Shown: piece after piece, positions 8,750 through 18,211 of the stretch
Numbering within the stretch: the stretch's first letter is position 1
Layout: each line of letters begins with the position of its first letter
From: Candidatus Pacearchaeota archaeon
GTDB lineage: Archaea > Nanobdellota > Nanobdellia > Pacearchaeales > GW2011-AR1
NCBI GenBank assembly: GCA_019662115.1
Contig: JAIFVW010000008.1
Span: 1 to 36,832, forward strand
DNA: 36,832 nt
Reading direction: 5' to 3'
The notes under the pieces: model-generated
What the model saw: the letters and a program-made list of their open reading frames with translations, nothing else
What the model was told of the DNA's origin: nothing
Databases searched by the model: none
Made by a program: the position numbers and the translations under genes

Positions 8750-9627
8750 AGTAGGCTTGGCCTCAGTGAACGTACGGTACCAAGGAACATTAGTTGGATT
8801 ATTATTACAAAAACAAACATGCTTATGAACATCAAAGTTGTAACAGAGGCTGGAAGGTTAACTAAAGATGAAAGTATTGTCAAAAATGTTATTGAAAGAG
8901 CAGGAAGGATTACAGAAATAAGCATATAGAACATTATAAGAGGATTTAGCTTGTTTCCGTAGTTCTGTATCTGAACTATCTGTTCCTCTGATAAGGACTT
9001 GATACTATCCCTGATAACTACAGAAATATCGCTTCCTGTTCTCATTCCATTACTGAGCTGCCATAAAGTTCTTCTAAAGTAGAGAGAAATATTCTTCTCT
9101 CCGAGCTCTTCAAGAACATCTATTTGGGGAATACCTGCATTTATTTTTCTCACTGCTTTTTTGAATTCCTTGCTAAGCTCTCCGTAATCTGATGTTGCGA
9201 TATTTACAAGAATAGAGAAGAGAGGAATTCCCGAGTTTAGCTGAACAAGCATATCCTCTAAGGCAGGAATAAGGTTCTTTTCTATGTTTTTTTGTTTTCT
9301 TCCAATGTATAGTTTTGGGTACATAATCTGGCTAAATCCAACAAATGCCGAAAACAAGATTGTAACTCCAAAAGAGATTAGATATGGGGAACTTATTCCA
9401 GCAAGAACAAGAGTAGGCATCAATACAAGAATGAGCACTACGAATAATATGATGAACTTGTTAAGCACTATCGAGAGATATTCCTCCCTCGTGAGATTCA
9501 TGTCAGAATTCTCAAGATAAGCGCCGTAAGGAGAATTTTTCCTGTACTTAATATATTTTCTTAGATATGCAGCTCTTTTCTTTAACTTGTCCAGAGAGGC
9601 CATGGTAAATGGAATTTTGAACTTCAT
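8746..9627 (-). CDS. Type II secretion F domain (TadB/FlaJ-like) membrane protein
   Basis: LIPALEDMLVQLNSGIPLFSILVNIATSDYGELSKEFKKAVRKINAG...GMRTGSDISVVIRDSIKSLSEEQ; TM helices. Confidence 0.85.
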   Translation of the reverse strand: MKFKIPFTMASLDKLKKRAAYLRKYIKYRKNSPYGAYLENSDMNLTREEYLSIVLNKFIILFVVLILVLMPTLVLAGISSPYLISFGVTILFSAFVGFSQIMYPKLYIGRKQKNIEKNLIPALEDMLVQLNSGIPLFSILVNIATSDYGELSKEFKKAVRKINAGIPQIDVLEELGEKNISLYFRRTLWQLSNGMRTGSDISVVIRDSIKSLSEEQIVQIQNYGNKLNPLIMFYMLISVILPALSITFLTILSSLVNLPASVTTLMFISMFVFVIIIQLMFLGTVRSLRPSLL

Positions 9628-9629
9628 GA

Positions 9630-11243
9630 CTATCCTTTTACCCAGCTTATTGAGTTTTCCCGAACAGCCTTGAATAAGCCATCCTTATTTTTATAATACA
9701 TATTCAAGACTTTTCCGAACTCCCCAAGGCTTCTAAGGTTGTTCTTTATAAGCCATTGTAGGATCATTTTCCTGTCTTCAAGACTCTTAGTAATTTCAGT
9801 CTGAGACATTCCAGTATTTCTAAAAATCAATTCGAAAAATCTTGAGCTTTCACTGTGAAGAACCAGCTTGTCTTCTTCAGGCACCCACCTGTACAGGATA
9901 TTTGCCTTTGCCTCATCTTTCTCAGCTTCAAATTCTGCGATTTGAAGTATTCTTCTGATTCCTTTTCTTCTATCTCTAAACATGACAACATTCAGGTGTA
10001 CAGATCTAAGAAGGTTAGGAGGGACGCTTAGTGGAGGGTTTACTAGTCTTGAAACTGTTTCAGTTGCCGAGTCAGCGTGCACTGTAGCATATACAGAGTG
10101 TCCGGTATGCATGGCTTCGAATAATACCATTGCCTCCTGCTGCTTTCTCATTTCTCCCAAAATAATCCTATCAGGTCTCATTCTAAGAGAATTTACCAGA
10201 AGGTCAAGCATACTGACTTCTCCTTTTCCTTCAGGGTTAGGAGTTCTTGTTACTAATGGAGTCCAATAAAGAAATTCCGGAAGCATCAATTCTCTTGTAT
10301 CTTCAATACTAATGATTCTTTGGTTAGGTGGAATGAATGGAAGGCATGCGTTAAGGAAAGATGTTTTTCCAGATCCTGTTCCTCCAGAAAAAAGAATGTT
10401 CATTTCATATTCCATTGCAAGCCATAGAAGAGCTGCGCTGTCCAGGTCACATGTCTTGTTGTTTATCATGTCAATGATTGTATAAGGATCACGCGCGAAC
10501 TTTCTTATTGTAATAGTATTTCCCTTGGTGTTAACTGGATATAGAACTGCGTTGACTCTGTCTCCTGTAACAAGATGTGCGTCAAGAAGAGGAGTGAGTA
10601 CTGTAATCTGTCTTCCTATTCTTCTTGCGATAATGTTTGCATAATTGATGATGTCTTCTTCCCTTCGTATAGTAAGATTAGTTTCCAGCCATCCGAATTT
10701 CTTGCTATATACCCTGATTGGCTCTTTTGAGGAAGGTATAACAATTTCTTCAAGTGATGGATCATTTATAAGAAACTCGAGTTCTCCCAGGCCAAGCATG
10801 TCCTGAATTAGTTTTCCTATAAGGAATTTTTCTGCTTCCTCATGTATATTGGGAAGCTTTTCCCTCATGAGTTTCTGCGCGTCCTTGATGAATCTGTCTT
10901 TAATCACGAAAAATGATTCAGGATCGGCAAGTTCCTTCATGCTTATTGTTGTTACGGTAATAAGCTCGTCACGTATCTCTTTCATAAGAGTTGAGGTTGC
11001 AACATCCACAGTTGGAACATTAAGATAATAGATATATCCAAGTTTTTCTTTTCTTACTTCTATCGTAACCCGTGCGCCATCTATATTTATCTCGTATTTA
11101 TCAGCAACTTTAGATTCAATTTTTTGTTCGTGCTTCTCTTCTGGATGCTTCTGCTCGTGCTGATGCTGATGGTGGTGCTGTGGTTTGTGCATCACTGTTT
11201 TTACGTGCAATTTATGCTTGTGTTTGCTGAGGTGGTGTTTCAT
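9630..11243 (-). CDS. Type II/IV secretion system (pilus assembly) ATPase, VirB11/TadA/FlaI-like
   Basis: Walker A FSGGTGSGKTSFLNA, IISIEDTRELMLPEF, RMRPDRIILGEMRKQQEAMVLFEAMHTGHSVYATVHADSA. Confidence 0.95.
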   Translation of the reverse strand: MKHHLSKHKHKLHVKTVMHKPQHHHQHQHEQKHPEEKHEQKIESKVADKYEINIDGARVTIEVRKEKLGYIYYLNVPTVDVATSTLMKEIRDELITVTTISMKELADPESFFVIKDRFIKDAQKLMREKLPNIHEEAEKFLIGKLIQDMLGLGELEFLINDPSLEEIVIPSSKEPIRVYSKKFGWLETNLTIRREEDIINYANIIARRIGRQITVLTPLLDAHLVTGDRVNAVLYPVNTKGNTITIRKFARDPYTIIDMINNKTCDLDSAALLWLAMEYEMNILFSGGTGSGKTSFLNACLPFIPPNQRIISIEDTRELMLPEFLYWTPLVTRTPNPEGKGEVSMLDLLVNSLRMRPDRIILGEMRKQQEAMVLFEAMHTGHSVYATVHADSATETVSRLVNPPLSVPPNLLRSVHLNVVMFRDRRKGIRRILQIAEFEAEKDEAKANILYRWVPEEDKLVLHSESSRFFELIFRNTGMSQTEITKSLEDRKMILQWLIKNNLRSLGEFGKVLNMYYKNKDGLFKAVRENSISWVKG

Positions 11244-11763
11244 TTATCCTTATAATGGGCTCTCCTAATTTTGGATAGTCAATGATCGCAAGCTCGGCTC
11301 TCTCAAGAATTTCAGCCCATTCAATAACAAGATCTTTTTTCACTTTAAAGAGCTTGCATATTGTCGACAGGCGAATATGTTTTCTTTCCTTCAATATATC
11401 ATACAGTACATCAAGTTCGGTTTTTGTCTTTGATTGGCCTTGCGCCTCTTCAATGTTGATGTTGACAGGCTCTTCCTTAAGATCTGTTTTTTCCCTTACA
11501 AGTATGAATAATATTACCAATATAAGGGCAACCCATTCTGCTCCCAAAATTATTTTAGATTTTAATGGTATAGATGAATTTGACGTTAATTCATCTCCTA
11601 AATCGGTTTTTCCCACAAGGAATCCCGAAACTCCTCTTTCGTAAACTCCAGTTATACCTGTCCCATATTTCATTATAGAAAATATAGTGTGGCCTAGTGC
11701 AACAAGAGCTAAGCAAGTCACTAGCCCTACAAAAAATTTTGTTCCTCCTCTTTTTAATTCCAT
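11212..11763 (-). CDS. Small membrane protein with C-terminal winged-helix-like domain, pilus operon
   Basis: Two predicted TM segments, then LDVLYDILKERKHIRLSTICKLFKVKKDLVIEWAEILERAELAIIDYPK (HTH-like); first gene of the minus operon, overlaps the ATPase gene by 32 nt. Confidence 0.65.
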   Translation of the reverse strand: MELKRGGTKFFVGLVTCLALVALGHTIFSIMKYGTGITGVYERGVSGFLVGKTDLGDELTSNSSIPLKSKIILGAEWVALILVILFILVREKTDLKEEPVNINIEEAQGQSKTKTELDVLYDILKERKHIRLSTICKLFKVKKDLVIEWAEILERAELAIIDYPKLGEPIIRINETPPQQTQA

Positions 11764-11809
11764 CTAAAATGATAAGTTTATATATCTTTTTTCTCATCTT
11801 TCTATAGCA

Positions 11810-12241
11810 ATGCGTTTTATAAACTTTACCGACAGGAAGAGAGGACAAATAAGCATGGAGTACATGATACTTGTTGGCTTCATCAGCTTTCTTATAATAG
11901 TAAGTTTAGGAAGTGCATTATTCTACAGCAACCAGATAAAAGATAAGATAAAATTCAACCAGCTTGACAAGTTCGCTCAAAAGGTGGTCAACTCGGCTGA
12001 AACTGTATATTATGCGGGCCAGCCTTCAAGAGCAACTATTACTGCATATCTTCCGACAGGAGTAAAGGGAATAACCGTAAGCGGCAATGACCTTATATTC
12101 AATATTTCAACAAGCAGCGGCCAAACAACGATCGCATATACGAGCACGGTTCCTCTCCAGGGTTCGATCTCTCCAGGCGAGGGCTTAAAGAAGCTAATTG
12201 TAATGGCACAGTCAAATGGCGTTCAATTGGTGGAACCATGA
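11810..12241 (+). CDS. Class III signal peptide pilin-like protein
   Basis: RKRG|QISMEYMILVGFISFLIIVSLGSALFY; divergent from the pilus operon. Confidence 0.8.
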   Translation: MRFINFTDRKRGQISMEYMILVGFISFLIIVSLGSALFYSNQIKDKIKFNQLDKFAQKVVNSAETVYYAGQPSRATITAYLPTGVKGITVSGNDLIFNISTSSGQTTIAYTSTVPLQGSISPGEGLKKLIVMAQSNGVQLVEP

Positions 12242-12624
12242 AGGGACAGTCAGCTATAGAGTTTGTAATAGTTGTTTCGGCAGCACTGTTTTTCCTTCTT
12301 GCATTCACTGTTGCTGTGCAGGTTAACATAGAAAATAGCCTTAATGAAAAGAGAGAGAGAATGCTAAAGGAAATCGCTGTTGATCTGCAGGATGAAGTGG
12401 CTCTTGCTTCTGGATCCACTGATGGATATTATAGAGAGTTTACCATTCCTACAGCCGTATTTGACAGAGATTATTCTGCCTCATTTGTAGCAGGATATGT
12501 ATATGTTGTGACAAACGACACCAAGCATGCAATTGCCATTAAAATACTAAATGTTACAGGAAACCCAGTTCCTGGAAAGAATAGTATCAGAAGAACGAAT
12601 GGCTCTGTTTATGTGAATTCATAG
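12238..12624 (+). CDS. Class III signal peptide pilin-like protein
   Basis: MKG|QSAIEFVIVVSAALFFLLAFTVAV; ATGA overlap with the preceding gene. Confidence 0.8.
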   Translation: MKGQSAIEFVIVVSAALFFLLAFTVAVQVNIENSLNEKRERMLKEIAVDLQDEVALASGSTDGYYREFTIPTAVFDRDYSASFVAGYVYVVTNDTKHAIAIKILNVTGNPVPGKNSIRRTNGSVYVNS

Positions 12625-12655
12625 AATTTATTAATTAAAAAGATCTTTTATTATT

Positions 12656-13360
12656 ATGAATGGAGATGTAATCCTCAGAATAGATGATATTGGTAGAAAG
12701 AATTATTTCAGGATAATTCCATCGATGTTGGAAGAGCTTGTCAAAAGAGAAATGCCTTATGTTTTAGGAGTCATTGCGTGCGAGCTTGAAAAAGATAATA
12801 ATTATATTACTTCTTTAGACAGGAGAGAAGAAATCGAATTTGCATTGCACGGTTATTATCACGAAAAAGATACTCAAGGAAATCCTGAATTCAAATTACT
12901 TTCAAAAGATGAAGCACGTGTTCTTATTAAGAAAGGTAAATCGATTATGCAAGAGAAACTTGATGTAACTCCAACAACATTTATTCCACCTTGGAATTCT
13001 GCGTCAGCCGCAACTAAGAATGCTCTGGTAGAGGAAGGATTTAAAGTATTTTCAGGAATAGATAAATACGAAACTTCACCCTTGATTTCTCTTGGATGCA
13101 ATGCTTCTACTGCGACTTTTGGACCCCATGCATTGGTCCCTTTGGAAAAAATTAAAGATGACTTACAAATAAGCCTAGATCAAAGAGGTTATTGTGTAAT
13201 CATGATCCATCCTCAAGATTATTTGGTTGATGATATTGGAGATCAACATAAGCCTGAGGTTGATCCTGAAAAATATAAGCAATTCACTAGCTTATTGGAT
13301 TATTTAGGAAATACTAATTCAAACATCACGACTTTTAAAGAAATGGCCACTACTTTCTAA
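12656..13360 (+). CDS. Polysaccharide deacetylase-like (DUF2334-like) protein
   Basis: VILRIDDIGRKN...EIEFALHGYYHE...TFIPPWNSAS...YCVIMIHPQDY: DD / HGxxH / PPWN / HPQ pattern of the NodB-like fold. Confidence 0.7.
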   Translation: MNGDVILRIDDIGRKNYFRIIPSMLEELVKREMPYVLGVIACELEKDNNYITSLDRREEIEFALHGYYHEKDTQGNPEFKLLSKDEARVLIKKGKSIMQEKLDVTPTTFIPPWNSASAATKNALVEEGFKVFSGIDKYETSPLISLGCNASTATFGPHALVPLEKIKDDLQISLDQRGYCVIMIHPQDYLVDDIGDQHKPEVDPEKYKQFTSLLDYLGNTNSNITTFKEMATTF

Positions 13361-13362
13361 AA

Positions 13363-15558
13363 TTAATTCTCTTTCTTCACCCAAAATGGATCGAATGTGA
13401 ATTCCCATGGTCTTTTGCCTTTCCTTATTGCCATAAGGATTGGGAGACCCTTATCAGATACCTTTTCTGTTTTCTTTATTAGTGCATTTGGGGGAAGAGT
13501 ATATGTCTGCTTGCAGTTTGGATAGCTCGAACAAGCGGCAAAATATCTTCTTGTTTTTTTGGAAAACATTATTCTTAGATTTCCCTGCTTGCATGTTGGA
13601 CAGGGCATAATTATTGAGGCTTCTTTTTGCTGTTCCCTTATATCCTCTATTCCCTTCATAAGCTCTTTACCTATATTAAGCTCCTGCACTTTAAATTCCT
13701 TTGAAAGGTCAGTTATCATCCTTTTTGCTTTTTCAATAACTTCTTTTTCCTTTTCCTCTAGGCCTTCTTTTCCAAGCTGTATTTTTTCCATTTCATCCTC
13801 TAATTGCCTTGTTAGATTCTCATCAATAATTATTGGAGAGTATTTATTGAGAGTATCTATAAGCCTTATTCCAAGAGGGGTTGCTTTTATGCTTGCTCCT
13901 TCAAGATATCCTCTTTCAAACAGAGTGTCTACAATCATTGACCTTGTCGCCTTTGTTCCTAGATTCTTTTTTTCAAGCGTTGAGACAAGAGATGTAGGAG
14001 TATATCTTTTAGGAGCCTGTGTCTCACGCTCTTCCTTCTTTATCTCATCAACTTTTACTTTTCCATTTATATCTGGAAGATGAATCTCCTCCATAATCAT
14101 TGGATAGAATGAAGTCCAGCCTTTTTCTATAATTGTTAGTCCAGATGCGATAAACTGGAGATCATTTGCTGTCAGAGTTATTCTCTTGTTAAGAGTTAAA
14201 GCATCAGATGAAAATGCGGCGATAAATCTTTTTGCAATTACCTTATAGAGCTTTTCCTCTCTTTCATCCATCTTTTTGAATTCTCCAGTTGGATATATTG
14301 ATGGATGAGCAGGATCTGATTTCTTTCCTTCTATTGGCCTGCTCCGAGTCGCAGACTTTGCCTCTGGAAATTGTTTCTCCAATTTTCTAAGAATCTTTTT
14401 AGGCTCTATTTCCTCTGGAATCTTCTGGGAGGAAGTCCTTGGATACGAGATTATTCCATCAAGGTATAACTTTTGTGCTATTTTTAGTGTTTCGGAAGGA
14501 TTCATCTTGTACAGTCTATATGCCTCTCTCTGCAAAGTAGTAAGGTCAAAGGGCGTTGGAGGGGGAGTCTTTTCCTCTTTTGTTTTTGTTTCTGCATCTC
14601 CCTCTTTTATTTTGTCAAACTTTGCAAGTTCGTTGTTGTCGAAAATATCTTCCGGATGTTGGAAAGACACTCCCTGTGCATTGGCAAAAACTCTCCAAAA
14701 AGGCACTGGCTTGAAAGACTCAATTTCTTTTTCTCTATCTACAATCACCTTTAGTGCAGGACCCTGAACTCTTCCAATCGATAATATCTTGAAAGATCCT
14801 GTTTTCTTGATAGAAGACATTAAGGCTCTGGATAGGTTTATTCCATACATCCAGTCCAGCAAGTGGCGTGTTTCTCCTGCATATGCATTTCCCCAGGCAA
14901 GCTCTTTTAATGGGTTTTCAAAAGCCTTTTCAAGTTCTGGTGCTGTAAGGGTAGAGTATTTCATTCTCTTTGCAGTCTTTTCTTTGCATATGAATCTCAA
15001 TACATTCCATCCTATCACCTCTCCTTCAACATCAAAGTCTGTAGCAACTATAAATTCCTTGGCTGTTCTCGCAAGCTTCTTCAAGAGATTGTAGTATCTT
15101 TTTGTAAAGGCTCCTGCCTTATTCTCAAAGGATGGAACCCATATTACATCGAATATCGGCCAGCCTTTCTGCCCTTTTACATAGGTTAGATTGAAGAGGT
15201 GACCAACTGCAGATGCGACAATAATCTTTTTTTCATTCCTTTCAACTTCGTAATATGAGGCTCCCTCTTCAGTATATTTTCTGGCTGATCCAAGGGCTGA
15301 TGCAATCTTCATTGCTGCCTGAGGTTTCTCAGTGATTATCATTATAGAGTCTCTTTTTACTTTTACCTCCTTGGCTTCAGAAGTGTCTTTTTTTCTCTTT
15401 GTTTTCTTCTTCTCTGAGAAATCTTCAAGACCATCAGCAGGAACAGGCTTTCCAGGAGACTCTATGGTTGTAAGCTCTGCTATAGAAGGCTTAGGCCTTA
15501 CTTCTTTTTCAGTTGTCATCTTGACATCCGTCAAGGGAAGAAAGTCATTGACTGCCAT
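13363..15558 (-). CDS. topA: DNA topoisomerase I, archaeal type IA
   Basis: Toprim start MIITEKPQAAMKIASALG, FIVATDFDVEGEVIGW, active site DGIISYPRTSSQKIP, C-terminal zinc ribbon CPTCKQGNL...CSSYPNC. Confidence 0.95.
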   Translation of the reverse strand: MAVNDFLPLTDVKMTTEKEVRPKPSIAELTTIESPGKPVPADGLEDFSEKKKTKRKKDTSEAKEVKVKRDSIMIITEKPQAAMKIASALGSARKYTEEGASYYEVERNEKKIIVASAVGHLFNLTYVKGQKGWPIFDVIWVPSFENKAGAFTKRYYNLLKKLARTAKEFIVATDFDVEGEVIGWNVLRFICKEKTAKRMKYSTLTAPELEKAFENPLKELAWGNAYAGETRHLLDWMYGINLSRALMSSIKKTGSFKILSIGRVQGPALKVIVDREKEIESFKPVPFWRVFANAQGVSFQHPEDIFDNNELAKFDKIKEGDAETKTKEEKTPPPTPFDLTTLQREAYRLYKMNPSETLKIAQKLYLDGIISYPRTSSQKIPEEIEPKKILRKLEKQFPEAKSATRSRPIEGKKSDPAHPSIYPTGEFKKMDEREEKLYKVIAKRFIAAFSSDALTLNKRITLTANDLQFIASGLTIIEKGWTSFYPMIMEEIHLPDINGKVKVDEIKKEERETQAPKRYTPTSLVSTLEKKNLGTKATRSMIVDTLFERGYLEGASIKATPLGIRLIDTLNKYSPIIIDENLTRQLEDEMEKIQLGKEGLEEKEKEVIEKAKRMITDLSKEFKVQELNIGKELMKGIEDIREQQKEASIIMPCPTCKQGNLRIMFSKKTRRYFAACSSYPNCKQTYTLPPNALIKKTEKVSDKGLPILMAIRKGKRPWEFTFDPFWVKKEN

Positions 15559-15650
15559 AGAGATATTGAAAATAAGGTGTTTTTAAACTATATAGATTTT
15601 ATGTTCTCGAACACAATGATGTTTAAATAGAGGTTTTTTGTTCTTATAGA

Positions 15651-16031
15651 ATGAGTGTTGAAACGGATATTTCTCAAGAAACTCAAACATTACATGACAA
15701 ACTTAATAGAGATGGATGGGTTATTTATGGAACAGCAATTGAGGAAGGGCTTCCTCTTATGCTTTCACATTTATCTCTAGATTTAGAAAGAAAAATTTGC
15801 TCTAGACCTATTTTACGATCTCTTTTTGAAGTTGTTAAGGGCGGCAAATATGAGAATTTTTCACTTGGTCCAACGTTATCTGCCAGGGATTTATATATCG
15901 CATATATACGCCCTGCTGAAGGGAATTATGATGAAAATCGTCTTTATACTATTTTAGCTAATACTGATACAGGAAATTTAATGCATTTAAGAGGTCGTGG
16001 TCTTCTAGGAAGTTATCATCATAAAGATTAG
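15651..16031 (+). CDS. Hypothetical protein (orphan-like)
   Basis: 126-aa ORF with own ATG and an upstream TTTAAATAG-type TATA element; no family recognised. Confidence 0.55.
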   Translation: MSVETDISQETQTLHDKLNRDGWVIYGTAIEEGLPLMLSHLSLDLERKICSRPILRSLFEVVKGGKYENFSLGPTLSARDLYIAYIRPAEGNYDENRLYTILANTDTGNLMHLRGRGLLGSYHHKD

Positions 16032-16639
16032 ATCTCAATAATTCTTCCCTGTTTGCCTACGTTAATGACTTTCGTATTCCCTATAATTTGTTCCATTCCA
16101 GCGGCCTCGTGAATATGGCCGTGAAGTAGTAGATCTGGCTTGAATTGCTTTATTGCCCTTGCAATTGACTTGCTTCCCGGAAATCCTGAAAATTCTGAAG
16201 CGCTTCCTGCAGGATGCATGTGAGTAACCATTATTTTCTTCTCTATGCCTTTAAGCCCATCATGTGCTTTCTTTAGGGTCTTGAACAGCTCTTTTTCAGA
16301 TATCATTCCCGGACCGATATCTGCTCCTCCTGCTCCAAAGAATCCCACATCTTCATATTTTACTGAATAACCATGAATATTTTTTACTCCATATAGAGAT
16401 GCAAGAAAATCCGCTGTTGCAAATGATTCGTGATTTCCTGGAATTATTAGCACTCTCTGATGCCTGTCCTTAAATGGTTTGATTATATTTTTTGTTTCTG
16501 TCCAGCCAAGTAAATCTCCACAGAGTACAACTAGATTCACCTTTTCCTTCTCTGCCTTTTCAGCTAGCTTTTTTGCTAGCTTCGACTCTCCATGCAGGTC
16601 TGAGGCTGCAAGAATCTTGAATTTCTTTGTCATATTCAT
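16028..16639 (-). CDS. Metallophosphoesterase (calcineurin-like)
   Basis: ILAASDLHGE...VVLCGDLLGW...VLIIPGNHES...VTHMHPAGS...LLLHGHIHEA motifs. Confidence 0.92.
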   Translation of the reverse strand: MNMTKKFKILAASDLHGESKLAKKLAEKAEKEKVNLVVLCGDLLGWTETKNIIKPFKDRHQRVLIIPGNHESFATADFLASLYGVKNIHGYSVKYEDVGFFGAGGADIGPGMISEKELFKTLKKAHDGLKGIEKKIMVTHMHPAGSASEFSGFPGSKSIARAIKQFKPDLLLHGHIHEAAGMEQIIGNTKVINVGKQGRIIEI

Positions 16640-16707
16640 GCTAATTTATCACGTGTTATAAGCTTTTTCATAGAATGATTTAAAAATACTGTAATATTAA
16701 GTTGGGG

Positions 16708-17256
16708 ATGAAAAAGGAGAACAAGAAGTGGGTTATGACCCTGTCAGTCATTTTTGTGATAGTTCTTGCATTGCTTATGCTTTTCTACTTCTTTTTGTAT
16801 ACTCCTTCAGATAACTATGGTACACAACAACTAGGAATAGCAAATCCTGTGGGAAACATGACTGTAGAACAGGCAATCACTCATCTAAATGAATCATTTA
16901 TCTTTTATTTTCTCTACAGCATAAAGGCCTATGATCTTCATAATCCTCCATTAGGTAATGATACTCCTAAAATCCAGTTTGTTATAGGGGCAAATCATTA
17001 TTATGGAATCGTTGAAAATGGAAATATACGAGTTGCGACAGGCAATCTTGTTGGAAAGGATATTATTCTAAAGACAAGCCCAAGAGAGGCGATTCTCATG
17101 CTTAAAGATAGAAGCTACATTGCCTCATCTTTCCAGTCAGGCAATTCTTCAGTTGAGCTGGTTGCAGATAAGACTACTCTTTTTGCAAAAGGCTACCTTA
17201 ATATATACAAGGAACTCACAGGAAAGACTATAACTGGCAGCATAGTGAGAAGGTAA
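16708..17256 (+). CDS. Membrane-anchored extracellular hypothetical protein
   Basis: MKKENKKWVMTLSVIFVIVLALLMLFYFFLY N-terminal TM anchor plus soluble domain; ATG at 16708 preferred over the TTG at 16702. Confidence 0.6.
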   Translation: MKKENKKWVMTLSVIFVIVLALLMLFYFFLYTPSDNYGTQQLGIANPVGNMTVEQAITHLNESFIFYFLYSIKAYDLHNPPLGNDTPKIQFVIGANHYYGIVENGNIRVATGNLVGKDIILKTSPREAILMLKDRSYIASSFQSGNSSVELVADKTTLFAKGYLNIYKELTGKTITGSIVRR

Positions 17257-17388
17257 CAGCTGGACAGTTGTCACTTTTTCGTGTCTTTTTAAAATAATTT
17301 GTTACTTCTCTAGATAACAAACTCAGAGAAAACTTTAAAAGCGATATGGGGATGTAATATATAGGTTGTATAGTATATATTCAGACAT

Positions 17389-17667
17389 ATGGGAGAAATA
17401 ACAAAAGACAATTTCGATATCTTCTTTAGAAGAAAGCCTGCCTTGATGCTTGTAGCCCTGAAAAAGATGGCTCGGGCAAGATACGGAAGCCTGCTGGCAA
17501 AAGAAGTCGACTGCACTTATAGCCACGCGGTTAAAATTCTTCAGAGTCTAGAAAGATTGGATTTGGTTGCTTTTGAAAAGAAAGGAAGAATTAAGCTTAT
17601 CAAGCTTACAAAGAAAGGTCAGGAAATTGCAGACAACATTGAAAACATTAAGAAGTTGATTGTTTAA
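17389..17667 (+). CDS. Winged-helix DNA-binding protein (MarR/ArsR-like)
   Basis: ALKKMARARYGSLLAKEVDCTYSHAVKILQSLERLDLVAFEKKGRIKLIKLTKKGQEIA: typical wHTH layout. Confidence 0.82.
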   Translation: MGEITKDNFDIFFRRKPALMLVALKKMARARYGSLLAKEVDCTYSHAVKILQSLERLDLVAFEKKGRIKLIKLTKKGQEIADNIENIKKLIV

Positions 17668-18020
17668 TTCTGCAAGAAGGTACTAAGGCCCTCAATGTGA
17701 GAGACTCCTACTTTTATTATCAGGCTTCTTAGTGATCCGTCAAGTTTAACTCCAAGAGACTGAAGCTCAGTTTTTATTATGAAATACAGCTGTTTTCCCT
17801 TTTTATCGAAGTCAGTCAATATAGACACCTTATCCTTTTTTGAAATTTCCTTGGATATATTAAGTATTCTTTCCCTCAGAGGAACTGAAGTTTCATGTAT
17901 TGTATAAATTCTCGTAAACCCTAAATTAGAAAGTGCAGCTACATCTTTCTTGCCTTCAACAATTACCACATGATTTAGGTATGGCTGAAGCTCATGCCTT
18001 AATATTTGGATAGAATTCAC
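17664..18020 (-). CDS. Small Toprim-domain protein
   Basis: HVVIVEGKKDVAALSNLGF...VSILTDFDKKGKQL: Toprim E and DxD-type motifs. Confidence 0.8.
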   Translation of the reverse strand: MNSIQILRHELQPYLNHVVIVEGKKDVAALSNLGFTRIYTIHETSVPLRERILNISKEISKKDKVSILTDFDKKGKQLYFIIKTELQSLGVKLDGSLRSLIIKVGVSHIEGLSTFLQN

Positions 18021-18057
18021 CCTTATATAAGAACTCTTTTCTATTTAATATTTTGGA

Positions 18058-18132
18058 TGGCCCCGAAGGGATTTGAACCCTCGACACCTGGATTAAGAGT
18101 CCAGTGCTCTAACCAGGCTGAGCTACGAGGCC
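18058..18132 (-). tRNA. tRNA-Lys(CTT)
   Basis: Minus strand GGCCTCGTAGCTCAGCCTGGTTAGAGCACTGGACTCTTAATCCAGGTGTCGAGGGTTCAAATCCCTTCGGGGCCA; loop CTCTTAA gives anticodon CTT; T-arm GGGTTCAAATCC. Confidence 0.95.
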
Positions 18133-18211
18133 ATAATTAATGAAGTTTTAAGTGGTTTAAAAAGCTTATGAGCACGACAATTCTTTTAAAGAGCGGAGCA
18201 ATAAAATTTAG

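Noticed and set aside
13559-15586. Plus-strand ORFs 13559..14083, 14507..14767, 14789..15094 and 15332..15586
   Set aside because: All antisense to topA, Ser/Phe-rich shadow ORFs without recognisable domains.
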